From positions 62,001 to 126,000 of the forward strand of contig NZ_JACSQM010000003.1 in the NCBI RefSeq assembly GCF_014836645.1: a DNA stretch of 64,000 bases, written 5' to 3'. The notes beneath the pieces were generated by a model. That model had not been told where the DNA came from and made no database searches. It saw nothing but the letters and a program-made list of their open reading frames with translations. This stretch comes from Fictibacillus norfolkensis (GTDB lineage: Bacteria > Bacillota > Bacilli > Bacillales > Fictibacillaceae). How positions within the stretch are numbered: the first letter of the stretch is position 1; each line of letters starts with the position of its first letter. This document shows positions 23,575 through 31,155 of this stretch, in pieces. A program made the translations under genes and the position numbers.

Positions 23575-25227
23575 CTAATCAATTGTAGGGCGTAACCAAA
23601 GTTTAGAAAAATCAACATATCCGAAATGCTTAATGTTCACGTTCATCAATTCAGTAGAAAAAGGAATGTACCTTTTTTGATAATATAATGGAATCATAAT
23701 GGCTTCATCAATAAGTTCCTTTTCGACTTCAACATTCAGATTCGTCCATTCTTCAAATGGCGTGTGAACATATTGAGAGATGCGTTTTTGCCATTTTCTA
23801 TTTTTTCCTAAAATTAAAGGGAGTGGAGCAAATCCATTTGTTAAGAAAAAATAGAAAGATAGATCTTGATTCAGCTCGAAAATTTCACCATGTATAAACA
23901 TGTCTGTTTGATCTGTAAGCTGTTTATTAAAAATAGCGTCTTCAAAAGATACTTTTATAACTTTAACTGGAATGTCATATTGAGCAAACGTGTCGAGAAG
24001 CCATCTTGAAGCTTCTTCTGTATGCTCAGCTATCCTTATGATAAGAGGTTCTGCAAATTCTGGCCGGACAGTTCTCGGTATTGAATAGGGTAGGCGATTT
24101 CCAATCATGCAGCTGTTGTCATTAGGAATGGCTCTTGACTCATACTCTCGTATTCTATGACGGTTCATTGCTAGAATTTGATGGATGTATTGCCGTACTT
24201 CCAATTTAGCTATCTGTGATTCTTTACGGTACGCATTCATAATAAGCACACCAAATCCTGAATCACTCTCTACTTGAAAGGTTTCATGATGATCTGGTTC
24301 CATAGAGGAGTGGTAAACGATTGGAAAGTCTTTCGGAACTTTTACGAACTCAACCGCATCAAGTAAAGGCCGTTCTTGGAAATGTTCTTTAAAAGCAACA
24401 AGCGTTGTTTTTTGATCAGTGTCTTCTTCGACCAAGAACCCTCCAGTCCCATATATTCTCCCTTTGCTTTCTTTGTAAATACTCGATGTCATCATACTCA
24501 ACAATGGGAGAATGTAGCTGCAGCCTCCGCTGTATAAAATATCAACTACAAGTGGAGCTTTGGATACGATTTCATCAATCGGTGTCCATAAATCTTTATT
24601 TTGCTCATGAAATCGAAGCTTTTCTAAACAGTTGATAACATCTGTTGCTGTTAAAACAGAGCCGTCGTGAAAACAAACGTCTTTTCTTAAATAAAGTCGT
24701 AGTTTCGTAGGTGAAACATCCCAGCTGTGAGCAAGTTCAGGTAGGATTTCTCCTTGATCGGTTAACGATACGAGTCGGTTAAATACATTCGATACCATAT
24801 TTGCGCTATGAGCGTCTGCGGCATCTAATGGGTGGAGGGTTCTAAACGGAAAGCGCTTTGGAACGACGAGTTTGTCTTTCGCTTTCTGTACGAAACCAAA
24901 TTGCGTATGAAATTTGTTCATCAATCTTATCTTCGTATCCGTCGACCAGTCGTACATCAAATATTTACTGCTGATTTCAACCGGTTCATGATCCAACTTG
25001 AGAAGCACTTCATCTTCAAAGTTCTCCTCGATATTTTTCAGCCATTGAAGACGTGAGACATTTCCTCTTCCACGACCTGGGATAAAAGTTAACCATCCTT
25101 CATCGTTCCATTTTTTTAAGTATCGTGTAGTTTGTTTCTGGCTGATCTGAAGTGCTTCAGCAATCTCTTCTGTTCGTATATGACCTGATGGAAAGTATCT
25201 CCATAGAATGAGAAGTTTGTTATCCAT
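23575..25227 (-). CDS. SgrR-like transcriptional regulator with solute-binding domain
   Basis: A 550-residue two-domain regulator. Residues about 1-95 form an SgrR-type winged helix (GHIRTEEIAEALQISQKQTTRYLKKWNDEGWLTFIPGRGRGNVSRL). Residues about 130-540 form an SBP_bac_5 (oligopeptide-binding-like) domain (HPLDAADAHSANMVSNVFNRLVSL, PELAHSWDVSPTKLRLYLRKDVCFHDGSVLTATDV). No signal peptide precedes it, so it is cytoplasmic and probably senses a small ligand. It is divergent from an MFS gene 100 bases away, which it may control, as SgrR-type proteins often do. The start is ATG 25227 behind GGGAGGAG. Confidence 0.88.
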   Translation of the reverse strand: MDNKLLILWRYFPSGHIRTEEIAEALQISQKQTTRYLKKWNDEGWLTFIPGRGRGNVSRLQWLKNIEENFEDEVLLKLDHEPVEISSKYLMYDWSTDTKIRLMNKFHTQFGFVQKAKDKLVVPKRFPFRTLHPLDAADAHSANMVSNVFNRLVSLTDQGEILPELAHSWDVSPTKLRLYLRKDVCFHDGSVLTATDVINCLEKLRFHEQNKDLWTPIDEIVSKAPLVVDILYSGGCSYILPLLSMMTSSIYKESKGRIYGTGGFLVEEDTDQKTTLVAFKEHFQERPLLDAVEFVKVPKDFPIVYHSSMEPDHHETFQVESDSGFGVLIMNAYRKESQIAKLEVRQYIHQILAMNRHRIREYESRAIPNDNSCMIGNRLPYSIPRTVRPEFAEPLIIRIAEHTEEASRWLLDTFAQYDIPVKVIKVSFEDAIFNKQLTDQTDMFIHGEIFELNQDLSFYFFLTNGFAPLPLILGKNRKWQKRISQYVHTPFEEWTNLNVEVEKELIDEAIMIPLYYQKRYIPFSTELMNVNIKHFGYVDFSKLWLRPTID

Positions 25228-25327
25228 GTTCTCCTCCCGTTTAAAAGTAGACATGTTTTATTTAATTGTCTATTTTTATCATTTGTAGTCTAGTTTAATA
25301 TTACAATACAGAGAAGGAGGGGACAAC

Positions 25328-26593
25328 ATGGGATGGAGAGAATACCCCCAAAATATTAAAGTACGGTTGATTACATCGTTCTTTAATCGAGCTGTTTCTT
25401 CGGCCGTTATGCCATTTATGGCCTTATTCTTTGCAACTGAAAAGGGCAAAGTTTGGGCAGGAACATTTTTAATTTTAACAGTAGTCATCGGATTCATTGT
25501 CAATTTAATCGGTGGTTACATTTCGGATCGTTTTCCCAGGAAGAAAGTGTTGATGACAACATCTTGCTTAAACGCAGTCATGTTTTTACTCATGACCGTT
25601 AGCTTGCTGCCTGAACAAAATTGGATCTTGCTCTTTGCACTCGCTTATATAGGATTCACTATTACAAGTAGTCTAGGCAGACCTGCCATGCATGCGATCA
25701 TTATGGATTCGACGACACCTGAAAACAGAAAAGAAGTATATACGCTTGATTATTGGATGATCAATCTGTCTATGGCAATCGGTGCTGCTTTGGGTGGATT
25801 GCTTTATGTAAGTCACCAGATTGAACTTTTCGTGTTGTTAACTGTTACTTCAATCAGCATTCCCATTGCTTATGGAATTTGGCTCTGTGATGAGTTCACT
25901 GGCTTTTTGAAGAAAACGCATGAAAATGTTTTTCTCGACTTGTTTCAAAACTATAAAGTGGCTTTAAAAGATTCTGCATTCGTGAAAGTGGTTATCGGTG
26001 GAACCTTCATCTTTTCAGCGGAATTTACATTAAACAGTTATATTGGGATTCGTTTGGCTGAAACCTTTGAATCTTTCCACATTGGTAATTTTGAGATCAC
26101 TGGCGTTCGGATGCTCAGTATGTTAAACATCCAAAACATGTTGATGGTTGTTTGTTTCACGTTCTTAATCAATCGGGTTATGGATCGTTTTTCTAAGAAG
26201 AATGCTTTATTGATTGGGTTGTTGTTATACGGGATCGGTTACGTGACCGTTACGTCAGCAAACGCTTGGTATGTATTACTTCTATTTAACGTGATTGCTA
26301 CAATGGGTGAGTTAATCTACTCTCCCATTAAAGAAGCGGAAAAAGCTAACATGATACCTAGCGATAAGAGAGGATCATACTCTGCTTTTGCCAATGTTTC
26401 ATTCAGTGGAGCAGATATGTTAGCGCGTTCGACGATTATCTTAGGGGCCTTTTTAGTACCAGTGATGATGAGTGTGTATATGGGAGTCGTGATCATAATC
26501 GGTGCGTTTTTCATGTATTCTGGACTCTTCTTAAGAGAAAAGCTAACAGAAAAAGCTGTGAAAAAAGAGGTAGTTGCGCAAGTTGTGAAGTAA
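25328..26593 (+). CDS. MFS transporter next to the SgrR-like regulator
   Basis: A 421-residue, 12-helix major facilitator. The loop between helices 2 and 3 has the family motif GGYISDRFPRKKVL (about residues 62-75), and 'GRPAMHAIIMDSTTPENRKEVYTLDYW' (about 120-145) is typical of the MdtH/YttB-like group. The central loop carries 'KKTHENVFLDLFQNYKVALKD'. Likely an exporter of a drug or metabolite. ATG 25328 lies behind GGAGGGGA. Divergent arrangement with the SgrR-like gene suggests substrate-dependent regulation. Confidence 0.88.
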   Translation: MGWREYPQNIKVRLITSFFNRAVSSAVMPFMALFFATEKGKVWAGTFLILTVVIGFIVNLIGGYISDRFPRKKVLMTTSCLNAVMFLLMTVSLLPEQNWILLFALAYIGFTITSSLGRPAMHAIIMDSTTPENRKEVYTLDYWMINLSMAIGAALGGLLYVSHQIELFVLLTVTSISIPIAYGIWLCDEFTGFLKKTHENVFLDLFQNYKVALKDSAFVKVVIGGTFIFSAEFTLNSYIGIRLAETFESFHIGNFEITGVRMLSMLNIQNMLMVVCFTFLINRVMDRFSKKNALLIGLLLYGIGYVTVTSANAWYVLLLFNVIATMGELIYSPIKEAEKANMIPSDKRGSYSAFANVSFSGADMLARSTIILGAFLVPVMMSVYMGVVIIIGAFFMYSGLFLREKLTEKAVKKEVVAQVVK

Positions 26594-26684
26594 AGATAGT
26601 TGAGAAGAGGAAGGTTAACAGATGACGTCCACCTCAAGTGAACAAAATTACTCTTTGTTCGATCGGTATGTACATCCATCATTC

Positions 26685-26740
26685 ATTACGAGGTAAATAC
26701 AAATAATTACGTGGTAAATCTCAATAATTACGAGGTAAAT
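26685..26740 (+). repeat. Three direct repeats with exact 21-bp period
   Basis: The core ATTACGAGGTAAAT starts at 26685, 26706 (one change, GTGG) and 26727, exactly 21 bp apart, downstream of the MFS gene. The cores share the CG-x-GG-x spacing of the 21-bp units at 1270-1330 and 44559-44678. No function is known to me. Confidence 0.8.
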
Positions 26741-26831
26741 TAATTTAATTCCGTATATAAGATTATTTATCCGATTTTCGATAAACTTTGTCAAGCGCAT
26801 TGAGATTGAAACCAGCAAGAAGAAAAGAAAA

Positions 26832-26863
26832 GAAGCTTGGAATCAATTCCAAGCTTCAATTAT
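26832..26863 (-). terminator. Terminator of the coiled-coil protein gene
   Basis: Long palindrome GAAGCTTGGAAT / ATTCCAAGCTTC; on the minus strand it is followed by a T-rich tract (TTTTCTTTTCTT). Confidence 0.8.
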
Positions 26864-27184
26864 TTATGAATTGGATTCTTTAACCGAAGCGATCTCGATC
26901 TTTTCTACAAACATGTTGAAAACGCTGCGTTTTTCTTCAAGTTTTTTCAGCTGTTGCTTCAAATCATTGTACTTTTCTTCAAAAGGTTGTTGATAGGTTT
27001 TCTTGATGTTCTTGATCATTTCTTCATTGATGGTTGATTGGATGACTTGTTTCGTGATTCCAAATTTATAAGAATAAAGTTGAAGTTCTGTTTTAACTTT
27101 GTCGTACTCTTCATCTATTTCATTCTTTTGTTGCTCAATCTCATCTTTCCATTCTAGTAGAGCATCCTTTACATACGGCTCCAT
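26864..27184 (-). CDS. Coiled-coil hypothetical protein
   Basis: A 106-residue highly charged protein with two probable coiled-coil segments (about residues 10-30, WKDEIEQQKNEIDEEYDKVK, and 65-90, YNDLKQQLKKLEEKRSVF). No membrane helix or signal is seen. ATG 27184 lies behind AAGGAGG. No family recognised; its function is unknown. It is monocistronic with its own terminator. Confidence 0.65.
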   Translation of the reverse strand: MEPYVKDALLEWKDEIEQQKNEIDEEYDKVKTELQLYSYKFGITKQVIQSTINEEMIKNIKKTYQQPFEEKYNDLKQQLKKLEEKRSVFNMFVEKIEIASVKESNS

Positions 27185-27327
27185 GTTTTGCCTCCTTACA
27201 GTGTTCGTATTTCTGTCATTACTTTTTTATGTACTCTATACACTATTAAGAGAGAATCACTCATTTATGGGGGTATTTTCACTCGTTGACTAAATTTTTC
27301 CATCAACATATCATTGATTTAACTATG

Positions 27328-27597
27328 TAATCAAAGAGCAGATAGAAGAAGCGATTAAAAGCAGATTCAAATGTAAACAAGTGCAGCCATTCGCGCTGCA
27401 GAACAAAAGAACTAGCCATGACTGGTTCGGGTTTAAGTATATTTCTCGAAATTCAGCACAACCACTTTTTATTCATATCATGTGAAAATTGTGAATTTGT
27501 AGAGGTGTATGATCCTAGTGTTCTTGAAGGAAAAAAGAACAGTTGGGGTCTGTACTTGATCTTTTATTCGGATAAAAACTCTAAAGAGGTGTTGTGA
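27328..27597 (+). pseudogene. Zinc-ribbon-type protein remnant with a frameshift
   Basis: One frame reads IKEQIEEAIKSRFKCKQVQP and continues to HDWFGFKYI; near 27440-27450 the coding signal switches frame to FLEIQHNHFLFISCENCEFVEVYD and ends at TGA 27597. The paired Cys (CENC, with FKC upstream) and 'FISCxNCxFVEVY' resemble the DUF2082/zinc-ribbon group of small nucleic-acid-binding proteins. No start codon in frame is visible for the first part. A degraded gene is the best reading; the family call is tentative. Confidence 0.45.
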
Positions 27598-27600
27598 AGC

Positions 27601-27891
27601 ATGCCGGTATTTGGATGGATTTTTCTTGTAATCGTGCTGGGCGGAATCATTGTTGGTTCTTTTGTTCATAAGTATCGTTACCGTAACATGAATCTCATCT
27701 ATACTGCATTTGGTCAGGAAAACTATTTTAATGTCATAGCCAAACTTAAAGCTGATGGTGTGGCATATAAAGTGAGAATTCCGGGGCAGGCATTTGGTGA
27801 TAGAGAACGGCCGGTAATTGATAACACGCAATACGACATTTACGTCAAGAGAGCAGATGCACATCTAGCAGCGGATGCTCTTAGAAAGTAA
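27601..27891 (+). CDS. Membrane-anchored hypothetical protein
   Basis: A 96-residue protein with one N-terminal helix (about residues 5-24, GWIFLVIVLGGIIVGSFV) and a soluble C-terminal domain of about 70 residues ('FNVIAKLKADGVAYKVRIPG', 'TQYDIYVKRADAHLAADALRK') that could face either side. The end resembles small DUF2007-like domains (signal-transducing or protein-degradation-linked), which is only a weak guess. ATG 27601 follows AAAGAGGTG. The next gene begins 15 bases after its stop. Confidence 0.6.
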   Translation: MPVFGWIFLVIVLGGIIVGSFVHKYRYRNMNLIYTAFGQENYFNVIAKLKADGVAYKVRIPGQAFGDRERPVIDNTQYDIYVKRADAHLAADALRK

Positions 27892-27906
27892 GGGGATGAA
27901 ACGATA

Positions 27907-28476
27907 GTGAAAACTTTAAATTATGTGGAAACCCAAGAGGAACTGAGGCTTATGCTCGGAACTCCAAGTCTTAGGGGGCAGAATAAAGTTATTTCTAAAA
28001 TAGATGAACATTGCAAAGACTTTATCGCTCATTCACCATTTTTAATTTTAGCTACGTCAGATCATGAAGGGAACTGTGATAGTTCACCTAGAGGTGATGC
28101 TGCAGGTTTTGTACATGTGATAGATGATCACCATCTCGTGATTCCTGACCGACCAGGGAATAAGCGGGTTGATTCAATGTTTAATATTCTCTCAAATCCA
28201 AAAGTAGGCTTACTATTTCTAATACCAGGAATGGGTGAGACGCTACGGATTAACGGTAAAGCAGCTGTTATTAAAGATGAAGAATTACTCAAAAAAATGG
28301 AAGTAGGCGGAAAAGCGCCACTTCTAGGAATTCTTGTTAATGTAGAACAGTGCTATATGCACTGTGGGAAAGCGTTTAAACGATCAGGACTTTGGGAACC
28401 TGAACGTTGGGAAATGAAAGAATCTCTCCCGAACGCTGCAAAGATTCTAGCAGCTCATGTAATCTACCTGAAATGA
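27907..28476 (+). CDS. Pyridoxamine-phosphate-oxidase-like FMN protein
   Basis: A 189-residue split-barrel flavoprotein. Key regions are 'HSPFLILATSDHEGNCDSSPRGDAAGFVHV' (about residues 42-70), the FMN-binding 'IPDRPGNKRVDSMFNIL' (about 78-95) and 'LFLIPGMGETLRINGKA' (about 103-120). This is the MSMEG_1061-type branch of the pyridoxamine 5'-phosphate oxidase family; the electron acceptor and substrate are unknown. It begins at GTG 27907 behind AAGGGGATG and is probably co-transcribed with the gene before it. Confidence 0.85.
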   Translation: MKTLNYVETQEELRLMLGTPSLRGQNKVISKIDEHCKDFIAHSPFLILATSDHEGNCDSSPRGDAAGFVHVIDDHHLVIPDRPGNKRVDSMFNILSNPKVGLLFLIPGMGETLRINGKAAVIKDEELLKKMEVGGKAPLLGILVNVEQCYMHCGKAFKRSGLWEPERWEMKESLPNAAKILAAHVIYLK

Positions 28477-28532
28477 CTGAAGAAAGAATAGCAAATGACC
28501 TAATTGAAGGCTATAAGAACAAGCTTTACTAG
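28473..28532 (+). other. Candidate 19-residue micro-ORF
   Basis: ATGA overlap with the stop of the flavoprotein gene starts MTEERIANDLIEGYKNKLY, then TAG. It could be a translated small peptide or the N-terminus of a truncated gene. Support is only the coupling geometry. Confidence 0.25.
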
Positions 28533-28548
28533 TTGGAAGTCTTATAGG

Positions 28549-28590
28549 AAACTTTCAAAAGCACTGCATGTACAGTGTTTTTGAAAGTTT
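28549..28590. terminator. Bidirectional terminator
   Basis: Long stem AAACTTTCAAAAGCACTG / CAGTGTTTTTGAAAGTTT between convergent genes; it overlaps the stop codon of the minus-strand nucleotidyltransferase gene. Confidence 0.85.
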
Positions 28591-29374
28591 ATACGGTATT
28601 CTTTGGTTTTAACAACTCAAGTAAAGAATCATTTAATGTATATATTGAACTCTGCATTACGGTATGTATAAACATTTCTTTTAATAAAGAAGCGGATTCA
28701 ACCAAACTATCACACGTTATATCTTTTGGATAAGTTGAAAGGTATTTCTCTAGAAAGTCACTATTTAACGAGGCGTAAGCTTTAAACTGATGAAGTTTTT
28801 TGTCTTCATTTATTGCCTGAACGATTAACGTATAATCTCTCATCGACTCTAGCATCTTTAGTGCGTATACGAAATTATCGCGCTTCAACTCTTTCTCTAA
28901 TCTTATGAAACAATAAATAAATTCGAAAACAGGATCTTCGAAAGTAGCATACTTTAAGGGTTTGTTTGAAAAAGCTCTATCCTCTTTTCCCATCTTCTCA
29001 GAGACTAAGCCTGTCTTGTCCAAAACTACTTTCCACAACGGAGATCTTACACTCAATGAATTCCTTGGAAGGATTGAAACGTTGAATTCCAACGAGTTTT
29101 CTAGAATAACAATTAATAGATAAATATTTTTTGAAAACTGCTTCTCTTTAATGATAACGGGTTTCAAACCCTTGTAAAATTGTTGAATATGATCTTTCGC
29201 TCCAATGACTTCATCCTCAGATGACGTAGCTATCATTAGATCAATATCCGAGAATTCGTCTTTGTATCCCGTTACACCAGAACCTAATTGAACAACACCT
29301 TCAACCATAGGCAGTACATTTAACATATCGATCGTTCGCTGAAAATAATCATCTCTTTCTGTTGGAGTATACAT
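28589..29374 (-). CDS. Nucleotidyltransferase-domain protein
   Basis: A 261-residue protein with the pol-beta-type nucleotidyltransferase signature GSGVTGYKDEFSDIDLMI near residues 30-47 (the two metal aspartates are in DID) and a helical C-terminal half similar to aminoglycoside adenylyltransferases. It should transfer a nucleoside monophosphate to a hydroxyl of a small molecule or protein; the substrate is not evident. ATG 29374 behind GAGGTG is chosen; an upstream in-frame start at 29464 lacks a ribosome site. Confidence 0.8.
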   Translation of the reverse strand: MYTPTERDDYFQRTIDMLNVLPMVEGVVQLGSGVTGYKDEFSDIDLMIATSSEDEVIGAKDHIQQFYKGLKPVIIKEKQFSKNIYLLIVILENSLEFNVSILPRNSLSVRSPLWKVVLDKTGLVSEKMGKEDRAFSNKPLKYATFEDPVFEFIYCFIRLEKELKRDNFVYALKMLESMRDYTLIVQAINEDKKLHQFKAYASLNSDFLEKYLSTYPKDITCDSLVESASLLKEMFIHTVMQSSIYTLNDSLLELLKPKNTV

Positions 29375-29489
29375 AAGACACCTCACATTATTTATATGCT
29401 TTTTTAATATTAACATAATTTGTAAAATACTGTAACAGTAATCAACAACTTCCACATGCAACAAAGTTTACGAGATCACACCTAAAAAA

Positions 29490-29528
29490 CAATAGTTACC
29501 CGATCATCGAAATACCGGATAACTATTG
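29490..29528 (-). terminator. Terminator of the FAD oxidoreductase gene
   Basis: CAATAGTTA / TAACTATTG with an extended, imperfect upper stem (CCCG/CCGG); on the minus strand TTTTTT follows. Confidence 0.75.
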
Positions 29529-29538
29529 CTTATATTTT

Positions 29539-30876
29539 TTAATATAGTGGTGGGACACTCTGAGGATGGTTAAATACATTCTCAGGATCATATTTTGTTT
29601 TTACTCTTTGTAGCCTAGCAAAGTTTGTTGCCCAATAAGCTTTACCGAAGTTTTGTATGTTTTCATCTGGGACGTTTACATAAGAACCTACTGTATAAGG
29701 TTTTAACTGCTGACGCACAGACTCGACTGATGCAAGACTACTCGCTTCCTCAGATTTATCAACCCACGTTGCGTTCCATTCTGTGTAAAACAACGGATCA
29801 CGCCAATAGAAAGCTGTTTTGTCTTTTGGCACACTGCTGATTGCACCGCCCCAATTGGTAAAGTAGAAATTGGTTTCTGTTCCAGGTGCTTCTTCTAAAA
29901 ACTGTTTCATTACCTTAATGGGTTCTTCTGGCCAAAGACTAGTCGCCCAAGAAGAAGAAAATTTAAAGTTTTGATCAGCATAAGGTGGTTCAGGTGGATC
30001 AAGGAATTCGATACAGTCTGGGTAGAAGAGCGTTTCTATAACTACTTCTGAAGGTGTCCCAGCATTTAGTAAAGGCTGCAGGATTTGAATCAATTCAGGT
30101 CTTGAACCTAAGAAAAGGCCAGTTACTTGACATAATCCATTTACTTTGCTGAAAATCTCAATATAACTGCCCAATCGTGAATCTACAAACGGCATCAAAT
30201 TCTGCCATGCTTCAAATACGGTTTCGAGCTGTTCCCATGGCCAAATAATGTTAAAGACCGTTGCGGTTTCAGGTGCACGATGAACTTTAAACGTATATTC
30301 CGTATTGAATCCAAACGTACCTCCACCGCCTCCTCTAGAGGCCCAAAACAAATCTTCGTTGCAAGTTGGACTGGCTTTAAGAATCCGTCCTTTTGCATCT
30401 ACGGTCTCCAGTGCAAGAAGGTTATCTGATATGACACCAATTGTACGTGAGAGTAACCCGAACCCTCCACCAGTAGTGATGCCTCCGATTCCAACTGTCG
30501 GACTATCGCCAAAGACAGCCAAAAAACCTTCTCGAGCAAGACCTTTTACAAGAGGTCCGACCCGAATTCCAGGTTGGACAGTAGCGATTCCCTTTTTCTT
30601 ATCTAAGTGCACTTTATTCATATCACCTGTGTCGATAACGATTCCGCCCTTTACAACATTGAACTCTTTGTCAAGAGCATGTCGGCCACTTCTGACCCTT
30701 AATGGAACATCGTTCTCTCGAGCCCATTTAATTGCATTGCTGACGTCACATGCATTTTGTGCGAATACGAATACAAGAGGATATGTGTTGACATAAGGGT
30801 TCCAGTTTCGAACGGCTTCATTATAGCCAGGGTCACCTTTAAAGATTATTCTTCCTGTTAACTCTGTAGATCCCAT
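29539..30876 (-). CDS. FAD-linked oxidoreductase of the berberine-bridge type
   Basis: A 445-residue protein. The PCMH-type FAD domain is at about residues 25-200, with VRSGRHALDK (about 60-69) carrying the His that is normally linked to FAD, and 'DSPTVGIGGITTGGGFGLLSR' (about 122-142); the second covalent Cys of bicovalent members is missing. The C-terminal BBE motif is present (YVNVPDENIQNFGKAYWATNFARLQRVKTKYDPENVFNH). It oxidises an unknown alcohol or sugar with O2 as acceptor. Relatives such as YgaK/YvdP occur in Bacillus. ATG 30876 is chosen, since GGGAGTGG precedes it; TTG 30894 lies further out. Confidence 0.88.
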   Translation of the reverse strand: MGSTELTGRIIFKGDPGYNEAVRNWNPYVNTYPLVFVFAQNACDVSNAIKWARENDVPLRVRSGRHALDKEFNVVKGGIVIDTGDMNKVHLDKKKGIATVQPGIRVGPLVKGLAREGFLAVFGDSPTVGIGGITTGGGFGLLSRTIGVISDNLLALETVDAKGRILKASPTCNEDLFWASRGGGGGTFGFNTEYTFKVHRAPETATVFNIIWPWEQLETVFEAWQNLMPFVDSRLGSYIEIFSKVNGLCQVTGLFLGSRPELIQILQPLLNAGTPSEVVIETLFYPDCIEFLDPPEPPYADQNFKFSSSWATSLWPEEPIKVMKQFLEEAPGTETNFYFTNWGGAISSVPKDKTAFYWRDPLFYTEWNATWVDKSEEASSLASVESVRQQLKPYTVGSYVNVPDENIQNFGKAYWATNFARLQRVKTKYDPENVFNHPQSVPPLY

Positions 30877-31155
30877 TAATTCCACTCCCGGCAAAGACGT
30901 ATTTGTAGTTATATAAATGTATGCAGGATATGGATAGTCGGTTAAAATCTTTTATGAAGCTGAGCTCAGTCAGACAAAAACTTTTAAGGAGTATCTTAGA
31001 AAAAGAATGGAATGTGAGTTAAAAAAAGTGATGAATAAGGGAATGCTATAACTAAAGTTAAATATAGGTTAATGCTTTATAAAAGCAGTTCATTTGGTAA
31101 AAAAACATCTACATGATATCATTTCCAATTATAGTTTTAGAAAAGGAGGGGAACC

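Noticed and set aside
22977..23618. 213-residue minus-strand frame across yhdL and yhdK
   Set aside because: Antisense to well-supported genes, with low-complexity composition and no ribosome site.
26622..26696. 24-residue ORF with ribosome site, ending in the first 21-bp repeat
   Set aside because: No conservation evidence and its stop lies inside the repeat; its length is within chance expectation.
30305..30796. 163-residue plus-strand frame antisense to the FAD oxidoreductase
   Set aside because: It is a shadow of the real gene, rich in Pro/Ser/Arg as typical for such mirror frames.
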